A stretch of 64,000 bases of DNA from Deltaproteobacteria bacterium (GCA_016182655.1 JACPGB010000017.1:1-64000); one strand, 5' to 3'. Counted from the stretch's first letter, positions 52,058-60,870 are shown. Program-made: numbers and translations. The notes: a model not told the origin generated them from the letters alone.

Positions 52058-52123
52058 AGGACTTTTATTAAGAGGAGACAAAAAGGCGCAAACCTTTCAT
52101 GTCATAAGAACAGGAAGCCGAAT

Positions 52124-52894
52124 ATGAGAAAACTTATATTATTATGCGCTGTTTTTTTGATCCTTATCTGCTCGTGCACATATATTCCGACTATTCCGAC
52201 TCATAACTTTATGATCGGGGAGCGGTATGCGGCTATCGTGCCTGAGAAGGTCCTTTTCTTCAAAGGACCTTCAAATAATACAGAACCTTTCAGGATGGAG
52301 AAACCTGAAGAGTTTGTAATCGAAGGGGTGGAGTGTACCATAAGGACAGAGAAAGGGGATTGTCCATTCGATTTCAATATACGGGCGGGCATGCCGAATA
52401 ACGCTTGTGATGTTTTTTATAGGGTCAGGCTTGAAGAGGAAGGGACGGCTTATTTAAGCGCTCTCTATATTTTCAGCCAAAAAATATCAGGGTTTTTGCT
52501 CCCGCTCGGGCCAAAGAGGGAGCAGAGCTGGGGAGACGATACTTTCGAGGTAAGGGCCGGTTTTGATGAGATGTGGGATATTGTGATAAGGGCGGTCCAC
52601 GACCTCGGATATACGATATCCCAAGTGAGAAAAGAGGATGGATATTTATCAACCCATACCCAAGACGAGGGTGAATTCAGGAGCCGCATGGCTATCTGGC
52701 TTACAATGAACGGAGATTACTCGAGGATAGAGGTAGATGCCACATCGGAACAGCGATATCGTACAAAGGACAAGATTACCGGCGAGGTGCATGTTTCCTG
52801 GTACGGAGGAGGCAAGTCAAGGTACTATCAATATCAATTTCTGGATAAGGTACGGCAGAGGCTGTGGGCGTCTTATAAAGAGGCTAAGAAATAA
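52124..52894 (+). CDS. Lipoprotein B1 of the duplicated cassette
   Basis: 256 aa; lipobox in MRKLILLCAVFLILICSC, with Cys at 16 or 18. The mature part shares with A1 the pattern HNFMIGERYAAIVPEKVLFF, EFVIEGVECTIRTEKGDCPF and VHDLGYTISQVRKEDGYLST. B1 and B2 (53997) are nearly identical at DNA level from about 60 bp upstream through the first ~70 bp of the gene. This points to recent duplication or gene conversion. Confidence 0.65.
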   Translation: MRKLILLCAVFLILICSCTYIPTIPTHNFMIGERYAAIVPEKVLFFKGPSNNTEPFRMEKPEEFVIEGVECTIRTEKGDCPFDFNIRAGMPNNACDVFYRVRLEEEGTAYLSALYIFSQKISGFLLPLGPKREQSWGDDTFEVRAGFDEMWDIVIRAVHDLGYTISQVRKEDGYLSTHTQDEGEFRSRMAIWLTMNGDYSRIEVDATSEQRYRTKDKITGEVHVSWYGGGKSRYYQYQFLDKVRQRLWASYKEAKK

Positions 52895-52936
52895 AATATG
52901 GGAGTGAACGATGGCCAAGCGCTTCATTATAAACAA

Positions 52937-53023
52937 AGGTTACTGGACAGGATACTGGGGAAGTTTTTTGAGCTACACAGGTCGGCTGACCCCAAGCCGC
53001 AGAGGGCCGATCAGGTAGATTAA
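52937..53023 (+). pseudogene. Truncated 3' end of a further A-type lipoprotein gene
   Basis: The frame RLLDRILGKFFELHRSADPK ends at TAA 53021-53023 and matches the C-terminus of A1 (RLLDKIRLKFFVMHRMNESK) and A2 (RLLDKIKWKFFELHRMDEAA). Nothing of the rest of the gene remains. Just before it, GTGAACGATGGC (52903-52914) copies the junction that stands before the tail gene at 54766, so the fragment marks a duplication breakpoint. Confidence 0.7.
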
Positions 53024-53071
53024 GCCTTTCTGATCGTTAGGCAGGACCTTTAAACGATTTTGGAGGGTAAG

Positions 53072-53824
53072 ATGAAAAAAATAATATTATTGGCTATTTT
53101 ACTTTTAATCTCCACCGGGTGCTCGATTACTGTAACCCATAAAATGATGGTAGGCGAGGAGTTTGCCCTGATCGTCCCAGAGAAGATCGCTTTCAGCAAA
53201 ACCCCATCTGCGGATGGAGAGACTTTTTTTGCCTGGAAACCTGTAAGTTTCGTAATAGAGGGGGTTGAATGCGGCCAGGGCAAAAAGGATGGGGAATGCA
53301 TCTTGGATTTGGATGAGAACAAAAGACTCAAAGATGTCAAAACCGTTTTCTATAAAATAAAGCTTGAAAACTGTATACCCGGATATATCGCGGGGGATTA
53401 TTTTTTCGACCCTGATTCGTTGAAGTATTTCATCGATATCGGGCCGAAATATCAGATCGGGTACGCCGCGCGCCAGACCAATTATTTTGATGTCAAGACC
53501 AGTTACGACAGAATGTGGCGGGTCGTCAGGAACAGTATAGACGAGCTCGGGTATGTCATGTCCCAGATGGACAAAGAGGACGGGTACATGACGACAAATA
53601 TTAAAAATGACGGGGACACGAGGAGCAAATTGAGCGTCTGGCTATCAAAACATGGTGAGTACATTGAGGTCACTGTGGGCGCCAGATCGGAGCATCTGTT
53701 TAAGACGCAGCAATATAAACGATGGGAACCCGATGGCTGGGCGTTTCAGTATAAGGAAAGGCTGCTGGACAAGATAAAATGGAAGTTTTTTGAGCTTCAC
53801 AGGATGGACGAGGCGGCGCAGTAG
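53072..53824 (+). CDS. Lipoprotein A2 of the duplicated cassette
   Basis: 250 aa from ATG 53072, again after TTTTGGAGGGTAAG as in A1. Lipobox: MKKIILLAILLLISTGC. It shares with A1 the segments EGVECGQGKKDGECILDLDE and DKEDGYMTTNIKNDGDTRSK. Between A2 and B2 a CTGGATTCCCGC...GCGGGAATGAC palindrome has been inserted (53858-53888), which is absent between A1 and B1. Confidence 0.65.
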   Translation: MKKIILLAILLLISTGCSITVTHKMMVGEEFALIVPEKIAFSKTPSADGETFFAWKPVSFVIEGVECGQGKKDGECILDLDENKRLKDVKTVFYKIKLENCIPGYIAGDYFFDPDSLKYFIDIGPKYQIGYAARQTNYFDVKTSYDRMWRVVRNSIDELGYVMSQMDKEDGYMTTNIKNDGDTRSKLSVWLSKHGEYIEVTVGARSEHLFKTQQYKRWEPDGWAFQYKERLLDKIKWKFFELHRMDEAAQ

Positions 53825-53857
53825 GAATTCCTAAGGAGAGCCACCTGGCACAAGACA

Positions 53858-53888
53858 CTGGATTCCCGCTTAAGGCACGCGGGAATGA
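53858..53888. repeat. Dispersed palindrome CTGGATTCCCGC/GCGGGAATGAC
   Basis: A second copy of the palindrome at 10172-10203, here between lipoprotein genes A2 and B2. Arms ATTCCCGC and GCGGGAAT are perfect. Confidence 0.75.
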
Positions 53889-53996
53889 CGAAATAGTTTT
53901 GCGGATCAATTCCTGAGTAGGATTATGTAAAGGTCTTTTTAAGAGGTGGAATAACAAGGCGCAAACCTTTCATGTCATAAGAACAGAAAGCCGAAT

Positions 53997-54749
53997 ATGA
54001 GAAAACTTATATTATTATGCGCTGTTTTTTTGATCCTTATCTGCTCGTGCACATATATTCCGACTATTCCGACTCATAACTTCATGATAGGAGAGCGATA
54101 TGCCGTTATCATACCCGAGAAGGTCCATTTGCTAAAGCGGCCCTCGGCCAATGCAGAACCTTTCGAGGTGGAGAGGCCCGAAGAGTTTGTAATCGAAGGG
54201 GTGGAGTGCACCATTAGGACTGAGAAAGGCGATTGTCCGTTAGATGCCAAAACCTCCAAAGACGTTTTCTACAGGATCAGGTTTGAAGGGGGAGAGGAGG
54301 CCTTTTTAAGAACTTTTTATATTTTCGGGCGGGGGACATCAGGCTATCTGCTCCCGCTCGGGCCAAGAAGGGAGCAGAACTGGAAAGGAGAGGATACCTT
54401 CGAGGTAAGGGCCGGTTTTGATGAGATGTGGGATATTGCGGTCAGGGCGGTCCATGACCTCGGTTATACGATAACCCAGATGAGAAAAGAGGATGGTTAT
54501 CTATCGACCGATACCAGAGAAGAAGGCAACAGCAGAAGCCGCCTGGCCGTCTGGCTTTCGATGGACCGGTTTTACGCGAGGGTAGAGGTCGATGCCACAT
54601 CGGAGTATCGAAGTCGGACAAAGGACAGGACGACCGGGCAGGAGCAAGTCTCTCCCTGGTACGAAGGCGGCAAGTCATATTACCAATATCAATTTATGGA
54701 CAGGATACGGCAGAGGTTGTGGGCGTCTTATAAAGAGGCGAAGAAATAA
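53997..54749 (+). CDS. Lipoprotein B2 of the duplicated cassette
   Basis: 250 aa; the first ~25 residues are identical to B1, including lipobox LICSC. The mature part diverges moderately (AVIIPEKVHLLKRPSANAEP against AAIVPEKVLFFKGPSNNTEP) and ends with the same RIRQRLWASYKEAKK-type tail. The next gene, a tail protein, follows after 16 bp with the same GTGAACGATGGC junction as found after B1. Confidence 0.65.
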   Translation: MRKLILLCAVFLILICSCTYIPTIPTHNFMIGERYAVIIPEKVHLLKRPSANAEPFEVERPEEFVIEGVECTIRTEKGDCPLDAKTSKDVFYRIRFEGGEEAFLRTFYIFGRGTSGYLLPLGPRREQNWKGEDTFEVRAGFDEMWDIAVRAVHDLGYTITQMRKEDGYLSTDTREEGNSRSRLAVWLSMDRFYARVEVDATSEYRSRTKDRTTGQEQVSPWYEGGKSYYQYQFMDRIRQRLWASYKEAKK

Positions 54750-54765
54750 AACTTCGGGGTGAACG

Positions 54766-55620
54766 ATGGCTTCATGGGCGAAGGTAAAAATATATTACGA
54801 CACGCTCCTCGGGCAGAAGGGGGCGGCGCTTACGGCCTCGACTGAGGCCTCGGAGGGGGACTCTGTTGAGAACATAACAGGTATGACCGAGACTACGATG
54901 TGGAAGGCGGCGGACCTTACGGACCCGCACTATATAACGCTAGACACCGGGCTCGGGGCGGTCCGGTCGTCGGCGGACTACATCGCCATTTACGGACACA
55001 ACCTCGGGACTGCGAGCGCGGAGGTCACGCTACAATATTCGGAAGACGGGGTGAATTATACGGACGCTTTCCAGGCTACATGCGTAAGGTCGGACAAGGC
55101 CTTCCTGAAGGAGTTTACGAACCCCGGGGCGAAGAGGTACTGGAGGGTCAAGATAACCGGCCACGGGGTGGAGCCGTGTATTTCGATATGCGCGTGGGGG
55201 GTGGCGACAGAATTGGATTACGCGAGCTCAAGCTACGACCCCAATGAGGAGGAGGCCGTGGCCGAGGTGAATCTCAGCTACGGCGGGCATGTCGCGGGCA
55301 TACATTCGAGGTACACGGAAAAGTCGATGTCCCTTAAGTTCGAGGACGTGGACGTGAGGCCCAGCGGGTACTTCGCCGACGGCGCGTACAGGGCCGACGG
55401 GGCGATCACGGCAAAGGGGTCTGATACGGTGACCCTGTACGAAAAGGTAAGGCGCTGGTGGGACATATCCGGCATGAGGAACTTTTTTGTCGGGTGGGAT
55501 ACCGCCGGAAAACCGGCGGAGGTCTTCCTCATGAGGCCGGAGGGGAAGTTCAAGAACCCCTTAAAGGGCGGCGGGTGCTACAGGGACATTTCCATTAAAC
55601 TCAAGGGGCGGAAGGAGTAG
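54766..55620 (+). CDS. Putative distal tail protein
   Basis: 284 aa. The region ~residues 40-130 (MWKAADLTDPHYITLDTGLG, YIAIYGHNLGTASAEVTLQY, RYWRVKITGHG) looks like a discoidin/F5-F8-type beta-sandwich, and the second half is beta-rich. Its place before the spike and hub genes suggests a distal tail or carbohydrate-binding tail-tip protein. The family is not certain. Confidence 0.55.
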   Translation: MASWAKVKIYYDTLLGQKGAALTASTEASEGDSVENITGMTETTMWKAADLTDPHYITLDTGLGAVRSSADYIAIYGHNLGTASAEVTLQYSEDGVNYTDAFQATCVRSDKAFLKEFTNPGAKRYWRVKITGHGVEPCISICAWGVATELDYASSSYDPNEEEAVAEVNLSYGGHVAGIHSRYTEKSMSLKFEDVDVRPSGYFADGAYRADGAITAKGSDTVTLYEKVRRWWDISGMRNFFVGWDTAGKPAEVFLMRPEGKFKNPLKGGGCYRDISIKLKGRKE

Positions 55621-55623
55621 TGC

Positions 55624-57279
55624 ATGGCGGACCAGAGGATACAGTACACAGAGGAGCTCGTAGGCGCGAACCACGCGACCAAGTCGGACACCATAAACAG
55701 GCTCTCGCTCGTAGAGCACAATAACGACGGGACCCACAAGAGTGCGAACATTTATTCGGACCTCGTCGCAAAGAGGCCCTGGGTGGATGTAAGGGCGTTC
55801 GGGGCAACCGGCGACGGGGCGACCGACGACACGGCGGCGATACAGGACGCGATAAACTACGCGGCCGCAAACGGCCTCAATGTATACGCGCCCGAGGGGC
55901 ACTACAAGTTCACGAACCTCTACTTCCACTACCACGCGACAAGCAACCCCGGCTGGCCGCAGACCGCCGGGTTTGAGGGCAAGCTCGCCTTCTTCGGCGA
56001 CGGCGCGGTATCGGGATACAACTATGCGAACGACGTCTGGAAGCGGACGGTGCTGGAGTCGACCGACGCAACGGGCCCGGCTATCATGATAGACGGCTCC
56101 GGGGTGGGTGCGAGACTGTCGAACTTCAAGATATCGGGGATGTCGATAATCGCGAACAACACGACCTCGGTCTTCGACATCGACGTAGGCAACTACTACT
56201 TCATCCTCGAGGAGCTCTTCATAGGCCAGAAGGGGGCCGGAGGCGGGATACTCGCCGAGGGCATATACACGAACTTCTGGAGGGACGTGAGGATATACGG
56301 CGCGGGGAAGACTGTCTCCGGCTGTGGTCTTACCGTACGCTCCGTCGCCGGGCAGAACGGGGGCGGAAACAACATATTCATAAACGTCTCGACATATAAC
56401 TTCGAGAGAGGCTGGGAGATCGGGCACGCCACATACGGCTCAGGGGAGATAATAACGACCGTCGATTGCATAGGGTGCGAGGCCTCGACGCACAAGACCT
56501 ACGGCGTACTCGTGGGGCACGGGGCCAAGAACTTCAACTGGATAGGGTCGTACATAGAGAAGATACAGGACGGGGCGAGCGGGGGCATAGGCATGCTGGT
56601 AAAGCACCGCGCACAGTGCACGCTCGTAAAGGGTTCCTGGTTCTCGGATAACGACATCGGCCTTCAGCTCGGGACGAACGACGCTGACGCGAACCAGAGG
56701 GCCTTCGACATGGCCGCAGTCGAAGGGTGCAACTTCCAGAACATCCTCGTCGACGGCGTGCGCAAATACTCGGGCCTCTACAGCATAGGCGGGATAATAA
56801 GAGGGAACAAGTTCGGACAGAGCGCCTCGGCCCCGGGGGCGACATCGGGCGTCTGGGCGGAGGACGCGGCCCACAGGGGATTATCGGTTGAGGACAACGA
56901 GTTCTCGACGGGGCTTACTACCCCTATCGTCAACGCGCACAGGGTTAATGTGCTTAAGAACCAGAGCGCCAACCGGACCTCGGTAATAAAGATGAGCGAC
57001 GTAGTGTCTTTTGCGGCGAACGACGCGACCCCGGACGTATCCGACGGGAGGGTATTCAAGACGGCGAACACGGCGACTACCGTGATCACTGCCCTGGACA
57101 ACGGCATCGCCGGGCAGGAGGCGATAATCATCTTCGGGGACGCCAATACCACGGTGGACTTTACGGGAACTAACCTCAAGGGCAACGGCGGGACGGATTT
57201 TACGGCGTCCTTCGGGGACACCATGAGCGCCGTATTCGACGGGACTAACTGGTATTGCGCGGTAGCCAACAACACATAA
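55624..57279 (+). CDS. Tail spike with pectate-lyase-3-type beta-helix
   Basis: 551 aa. An N-terminal ~45-residue virion-binding part is followed by WVDVRAFGATGDGATDDTAA, the classic start of the Pectate_lyase_3 (Gly-rich glycosidase) beta-helix of phage spikes. Later rungs show ILEELFIGQKGAGG, NNIFINVSTYNFERG and IRGNKFGQSASAPG. The C-terminal ~80 residues form a beta domain ending WYCAVANN. It likely binds or cleaves host polysaccharide. Confidence 0.8.
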   Translation: MADQRIQYTEELVGANHATKSDTINRLSLVEHNNDGTHKSANIYSDLVAKRPWVDVRAFGATGDGATDDTAAIQDAINYAAANGLNVYAPEGHYKFTNLYFHYHATSNPGWPQTAGFEGKLAFFGDGAVSGYNYANDVWKRTVLESTDATGPAIMIDGSGVGARLSNFKISGMSIIANNTTSVFDIDVGNYYFILEELFIGQKGAGGGILAEGIYTNFWRDVRIYGAGKTVSGCGLTVRSVAGQNGGGNNIFINVSTYNFERGWEIGHATYGSGEIITTVDCIGCEASTHKTYGVLVGHGAKNFNWIGSYIEKIQDGASGGIGMLVKHRAQCTLVKGSWFSDNDIGLQLGTNDADANQRAFDMAAVEGCNFQNILVDGVRKYSGLYSIGGIIRGNKFGQSASAPGATSGVWAEDAAHRGLSVEDNEFSTGLTTPIVNAHRVNVLKNQSANRTSVIKMSDVVSFAANDATPDVSDGRVFKTANTATTVITALDNGIAGQEAIIIFGDANTTVDFTGTNLKGNGGTDFTASFGDTMSAVFDGTNWYCAVANNT

Positions 57280-57288
57280 GAGGCCGGG

Positions 57289-58893
57289 ATGGGACTTACG
57301 GAGAGATATCTCAAGGAACTGAAGGAAAACGTGAATGTCCCGAACGTAGTCCTCGAATTCGAGCTGGACTCGGGGATGAGGAAGTTCGGGTTTCACACTG
57401 GCGGGTTTTTCGATATCGTCCCGTGTCTCAAGTCCGTATCCTCGTTCCAATCCAAGCTCGACACGAAAAAGGGCTACACGACGAGGGGCGAGATAACGGC
57501 GGTGATCACCGGGAGGGAGAACTTCCGGGGGCTTCTTAACGGCGAATACCTCAAAAACCGGAGGGTGACGAGGAAGGACGGCTTTGTCGCGGAGGGGTTC
57601 CGCTACTCGGATTACACGGCGACATATTCCGGGATAGTCTCGGACTGGTCGAGGAAGGGCGACGATCTCACGGTTACCATTTCAGACGACCTTATCGACG
57701 CCACAACGAAGATACCCGAGGAGAAAGAGGACAACACCCAGTACATAAGCTATCTCGGGATGAACCCGGCCGACATCATGGCGGACATGCTCGTAAACCG
57801 GCTCGGGGTCTCAGGCGCTTGCGTGGATACGGCAAAGTTCGCCTCGGAGCGCGACCTCTGGCTGAACGGCTGGAAGTTCTCGCGCGTCATTACCGAGCCC
57901 GAGGCCGCGAACGAGTACCTTAACGAGCTCCAGGCCGAGACGAATTCCTTCATAATACACGACGGGGAGAGGATATCGCTTAAGGTCTACGCGCCGCCGA
58001 TGCCAGGAGAGACGGTCGAGGAGTGGACGGATAAAGAGATACTGGATGAGAGCTTCTCGCAGAAGAGCGGGTACAGGGACAATTTCTACAACAGGGTCGT
58101 CGTCTACTACGACTACGACGAGTCCGGGAGCGGCGGGACAGAGAACTTCGAATCCGCCGTGATAGCGTTGGACGCGGCTTCGGAGGACTCGACCCAGTGG
58201 GACGAGTCCTCCACGAAAACTGTGAAGGCGAAGTGGATCAGGTCTTATACTTTCTCGCAGGCCTCGAACATCACGGGAGTGGTGGTGTATCACGCCTCAA
58301 AGTCCAACGGCGAGGGGAGCGGCACCCTCTCGTACAATAAGGCGGGAAATACCCTCCAATGGACTCCTCCTGGAGGCACGGCTGGGACAGCGGTCGAGGT
58401 CGCTGAGAGCGGAAGGTATGACGTAAGCGGCGCGGACGGCTCGATGCTTATAAGGGTAATAGTGGACGCCGGGGCGCTCCCTGCCTCTGACGCAACCGAC
58501 TATATAGCGATATCGCCCTTGAACGGTCCGGCGCTCGCTTCGTCTGTAGCGAATAAGCTCCTGAACTTCTACCGCGACCCGTCTTCGACGGTCTCCTTCG
58601 AGGTGGATATCAACAACGGGACCTCGAACGGGCGGTTCATAAGGCCGGCGGACCTTAAGGAGATAACCACCGACGAGGCGTCCGACAAGGGTTTGTCGAG
58701 CTGGAAGCGGGAGCGCGTGATGATAACGTCCGTAAGGCCCGATATCGCGGCCGGCAAAGTGGCGGTCGAGGCGATGAGGGCGAAGATGATGCGTAACTAC
58801 GGGTTCGTGGCGCAAGCGTCCACCGTCGATTTCGGGGCGGCCTCGAAGGAGACGCGCGCATACGGCTTCGTGGCAAGGTCACATATCTGGTAG
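57289..58893 (+). CDS. Tail hub/baseplate protein
   Basis: 534 aa. N-terminal LEFELDSGMRKFGFHTGGFF and FQSKLDTKKGYTTRGEITAV; middle NPADIMADMLVNRLGVSGAC and NEYLNELQAETNSFIIHDGE, as in gp27/gp44-like central tail hub proteins; C-terminal SSWKRERVMITSVRPDIAAG. An inserted beta domain (about residues 290-400) may be a carbohydrate-binding module. The hub nucleates the tail tube around the tape measure. Confidence 0.6.
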   Translation: MGLTERYLKELKENVNVPNVVLEFELDSGMRKFGFHTGGFFDIVPCLKSVSSFQSKLDTKKGYTTRGEITAVITGRENFRGLLNGEYLKNRRVTRKDGFVAEGFRYSDYTATYSGIVSDWSRKGDDLTVTISDDLIDATTKIPEEKEDNTQYISYLGMNPADIMADMLVNRLGVSGACVDTAKFASERDLWLNGWKFSRVITEPEAANEYLNELQAETNSFIIHDGERISLKVYAPPMPGETVEEWTDKEILDESFSQKSGYRDNFYNRVVVYYDYDESGSGGTENFESAVIALDAASEDSTQWDESSTKTVKAKWIRSYTFSQASNITGVVVYHASKSNGEGSGTLSYNKAGNTLQWTPPGGTAGTAVEVAESGRYDVSGADGSMLIRVIVDAGALPASDATDYIAISPLNGPALASSVANKLLNFYRDPSSTVSFEVDINNGTSNGRFIRPADLKEITTDEASDKGLSSWKRERVMITSVRPDIAAGKVAVEAMRAKMMRNYGFVAQASTVDFGAASKETRAYGFVARSHIW

Positions 58894-58905
58894 GAGGAGG
58901 GGAAA

Positions 58906-59436
58906 ATGGCTTATCCGAGCAAGACCTTTACGACTATTTCCGATTCGGCGATCGACGCGGATAGCCCCATTGACGTCTCGCTCATGACGTCGTTTCGGGA
59001 TAACGACATACATTTGAAGGAATGGCTCGGCCGCGATTATTCGGCAGAGCCGAATCACAGCCACGACGGCGTTAACAGCAAATCGATCTCAGGAGGAGAG
59101 ACCCTCCTCATGGACAGGGACGCAATGACGATCTCGCAGTCGTTCGTGACAGTCGATACCGTAATGCTTTACATACCCGCTGACCTGACCGCGCTCTCAT
59201 ACTGCGCGAGGACAAAGGTGGAGCTCGCTGGCCGCGCCGACATGAGGCTTAAGATCGGGGCGACGGACGGGACCACGGTTCAGGGGACGCCGGACTCGAC
59301 GGTGTACGCCTGGTACGGCCCCGGAACGATAGACGTATCCGCCTTGAGCGGATGGCAGGCATTTGAGGTACAGCTATCGCATTCTGCCGGGAACTATAAC
59401 GCGTACATCGACAAGGCCGTCGGCAGGATGACTTAG
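58906..59436 (+). CDS. Hypothetical phage tail protein
   Basis: 176 aa with GGAGGAGGGG before the ATG. It starts MAYPSKTFTTISDSAIDADS and contains the HSHDGVNS motif that often appears in short tail-fibre proteins, followed by a beta-rich jelly-roll-like end. Probably a virion component. Confidence 0.55.
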   Translation: MAYPSKTFTTISDSAIDADSPIDVSLMTSFRDNDIHLKEWLGRDYSAEPNHSHDGVNSKSISGGETLLMDRDAMTISQSFVTVDTVMLYIPADLTALSYCARTKVELAGRADMRLKIGATDGTTVQGTPDSTVYAWYGPGTIDVSALSGWQAFEVQLSHSAGNYNAYIDKAVGRMT

Positions 59437-59447
59437 GGGAGGTCGGG

Positions 59448-59771
59448 ATGGAAGAAAGACTCATAAGGGTGGAAGAGGGGCTTAAAGCCGTTTCCGGGGA
59501 CCTCTTCGAGATAAAGGAGGCGCTGAAAGACATCGCGGTCTCCCTTAAGACGCTTGCGGTACTCGAAGAGCGGCATAACGCCGTTACGGACTCGATAAAG
59601 CGGGCCTTCAAGCTCATAAGAAAAAACACCGAGCGGCTGGATTCGGTTGAGAAGGCCCTTCCGAGCCTCGTCATGGCCTCAGGGTGGGTCTTCAAGGCCG
59701 TTATCTATGTCATGGCGGTCCTCGGGCTTGGCGCAGTGGGGACCATAATAAGCGGCGTGCTAAAGGCCTAA
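59448..59771 (+). CDS. XhlA-like protein (coiled coil plus membrane helix)
   Basis: 107 aa. Residues 1-75 are a long coiled coil (EERLIRVEEGLKAVSGDLFE, VLEERHNAVTDSIKRAFKLI) and residues 78-105 a membrane helix (WVFKAVIYVMAVLGLGAVGTI). This is the layout of haemolysin/holin-associated XhlA proteins, which act with holin and endolysin. It heads the lysis module. Confidence 0.7.
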   Translation: MEERLIRVEEGLKAVSGDLFEIKEALKDIAVSLKTLAVLEERHNAVTDSIKRAFKLIRKNTERLDSVEKALPSLVMASGWVFKAVIYVMAVLGLGAVGTIISGVLKA

Positions 59772-59781
59772 AGAGGGAGAG

Positions 59782-60210
59782 ATGCAGATAACCGAGAACT
59801 TCAGCCTCGAAGAGCTGACTAAAACATCGACGGGGCTTCCGAACCTGCCAGGCAAGGCGGAGACGGAAAAGCTCCTGCTGACCGCGGCATACCTGCTCGA
59901 GCCCGTCAGGAAAAGGTGGGGAAAGATAAGGGTTACAAGCGCGTTTCGCTCTGAAGCCGTTAACGCGCGCGTCGGCGGCTCATCAACGAGCCAGCACGTG
60001 AAAGGGGAGGCCGCCGACATCGTACCGGTCGACGCGGACCTGGACGAAGTCTTCGGGTGGATTGCGAAAGACGGGGGGATATGCTTCGGGCAGGCGATAC
60101 GGGAGAAGAAGGGCGGCTCTGACTGGATACATTTGTCGCTCCCGAGGGTCGGAGGGCCGAACCAGCAGAGGCTCGTCTATGACGGCAAGGGGTATGCGCC
60201 GTATGTGTGA
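59782..60210 (+). CDS. Endolysin, M15-family peptidase
   Basis: 142 aa. Peptidase_M15_3 motifs: TSAFRSEAVNARVGG, STSQHVKGEAADI (zinc His and Asp) and DWIHLSL (second zinc His). The family cleaves peptide cross-bridges of peptidoglycan. No signal peptide is present, so export depends on the holin encoded next. GAGGGAG precedes the ATG. Confidence 0.85.
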   Translation: MQITENFSLEELTKTSTGLPNLPGKAETEKLLLTAAYLLEPVRKRWGKIRVTSAFRSEAVNARVGGSSTSQHVKGEAADIVPVDADLDEVFGWIAKDGGICFGQAIREKKGGSDWIHLSLPRVGGPNQQRLVYDGKGYAPYV

Positions 60211-60289
60211 CGGGGTGCGGTTATCGCCTGATGAAGCGGATAGGGGACGGTTCAATGGTGATAAGGCGGGGGGGAATGCCTTTTTACCC

Positions 60290-60362
60290 TCCCCTCAATC
60301 CCCTCCCATCGAGGGAGGGGAAGTATTAGAAGATACCCGGCTTCTTGCGGCATGGTAGTTTA
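60290..60362. repeat. Two-hairpin dispersed repeat inside the lysis module
   Basis: CCCCTCCC, ATCGA, GGGAGGGG and then the decayed second hairpin CCCGGCTTCTTGCGGCATGG. It matches 32052-32126 over nearly its whole length, although here it lies between endolysin and holin. Confidence 0.75.
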
Positions 60363-60394
60363 TTTTTGCGGATGAAATCAAGGAGGCAGGTGAG

Positions 60395-60817
60395 ATGACG
60401 CCGGTCATAGGGGACCTGATAACTAATACAGTCGGCAAGGTCGTGGGGAAGCTTGCGGACAGGTATCTGCCTTCCACGATGGGCGAGGTCGAGAGGGCCG
60501 AGTTCCAAAAAGAGGCTGAGAGGCTCGCACTCGAGGAGTACAAGACAGCCGTACAGGATGTTGCTACGGCGAGGGAGCTTGCAGGAAAGGAGAGCGACGG
60601 CGCGCCTGGCTGGACGAAGGTGCTGACGGTTACTCACAGGCCGGCGTGGAGTTTCCTCGTGCTCGGGATATTCGCCTGGACCATAGCCGCGCCGTACGCG
60701 GGTTTTCCGGCCTTTCCGTTGACAGAGGTCCACAAGGAAGTCATGCAGACGGTCATCATATTTTATTTCGGCGGCAGGTCGATTGAGAAGGCGGCCGGGA
60801 TTGTGTGGGGAAAATAA
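60395..60817 (+). CDS. Holin of the 3TM GTA-release type
   Basis: 140 aa. An N-terminal amphipathic part (GDLITNTVGKVVGKLADRYL), a charged helix, then HRPAWSFLVLGIFAWTIAAP and a second hydrophobic stretch before FYFGGRSIEKAAGIVWGK. This fits the family known as 'holin of 3TMs, for gene-transfer release'. Such holins occur in gene transfer agents and in ordinary phages. AAGGAGGCAGG precedes the ATG. Confidence 0.7.
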   Translation: MTPVIGDLITNTVGKVVGKLADRYLPSTMGEVERAEFQKEAERLALEEYKTAVQDVATARELAGKESDGAPGWTKVLTVTHRPAWSFLVLGIFAWTIAAPYAGFPAFPLTEVHKEVMQTVIIFYFGGRSIEKAAGIVWGK

Positions 60818-60834
60818 CTTATAGAGGGTCATTG

Positions 60835-60870
60835 AAGGCAGGCGGGGCTCAAGTCCCGCCTGCCTTTTTT
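60835..60870 (+). terminator. Terminator at the right end of the phage-type region
   Basis: AAGGCAGGCGGG pairs with CCCGCCTGCCTT with a short loop, followed by T6. It ends the structural/lysis transcript. Confidence 0.93.

Noticed and set aside
52911-53018. Short ORF starting ATGGCCAAGCGC after lipoprotein B1
   Set aside because: It is a chimera of a copied tail-gene start junction and the out-of-frame 3' end of an A-type lipoprotein gene.
36000-60870. Tailocin (headless tail particle)
   Set aside because: Large terminase, portal, scaffold and major capsid genes are present with intact motifs, so heads should form.
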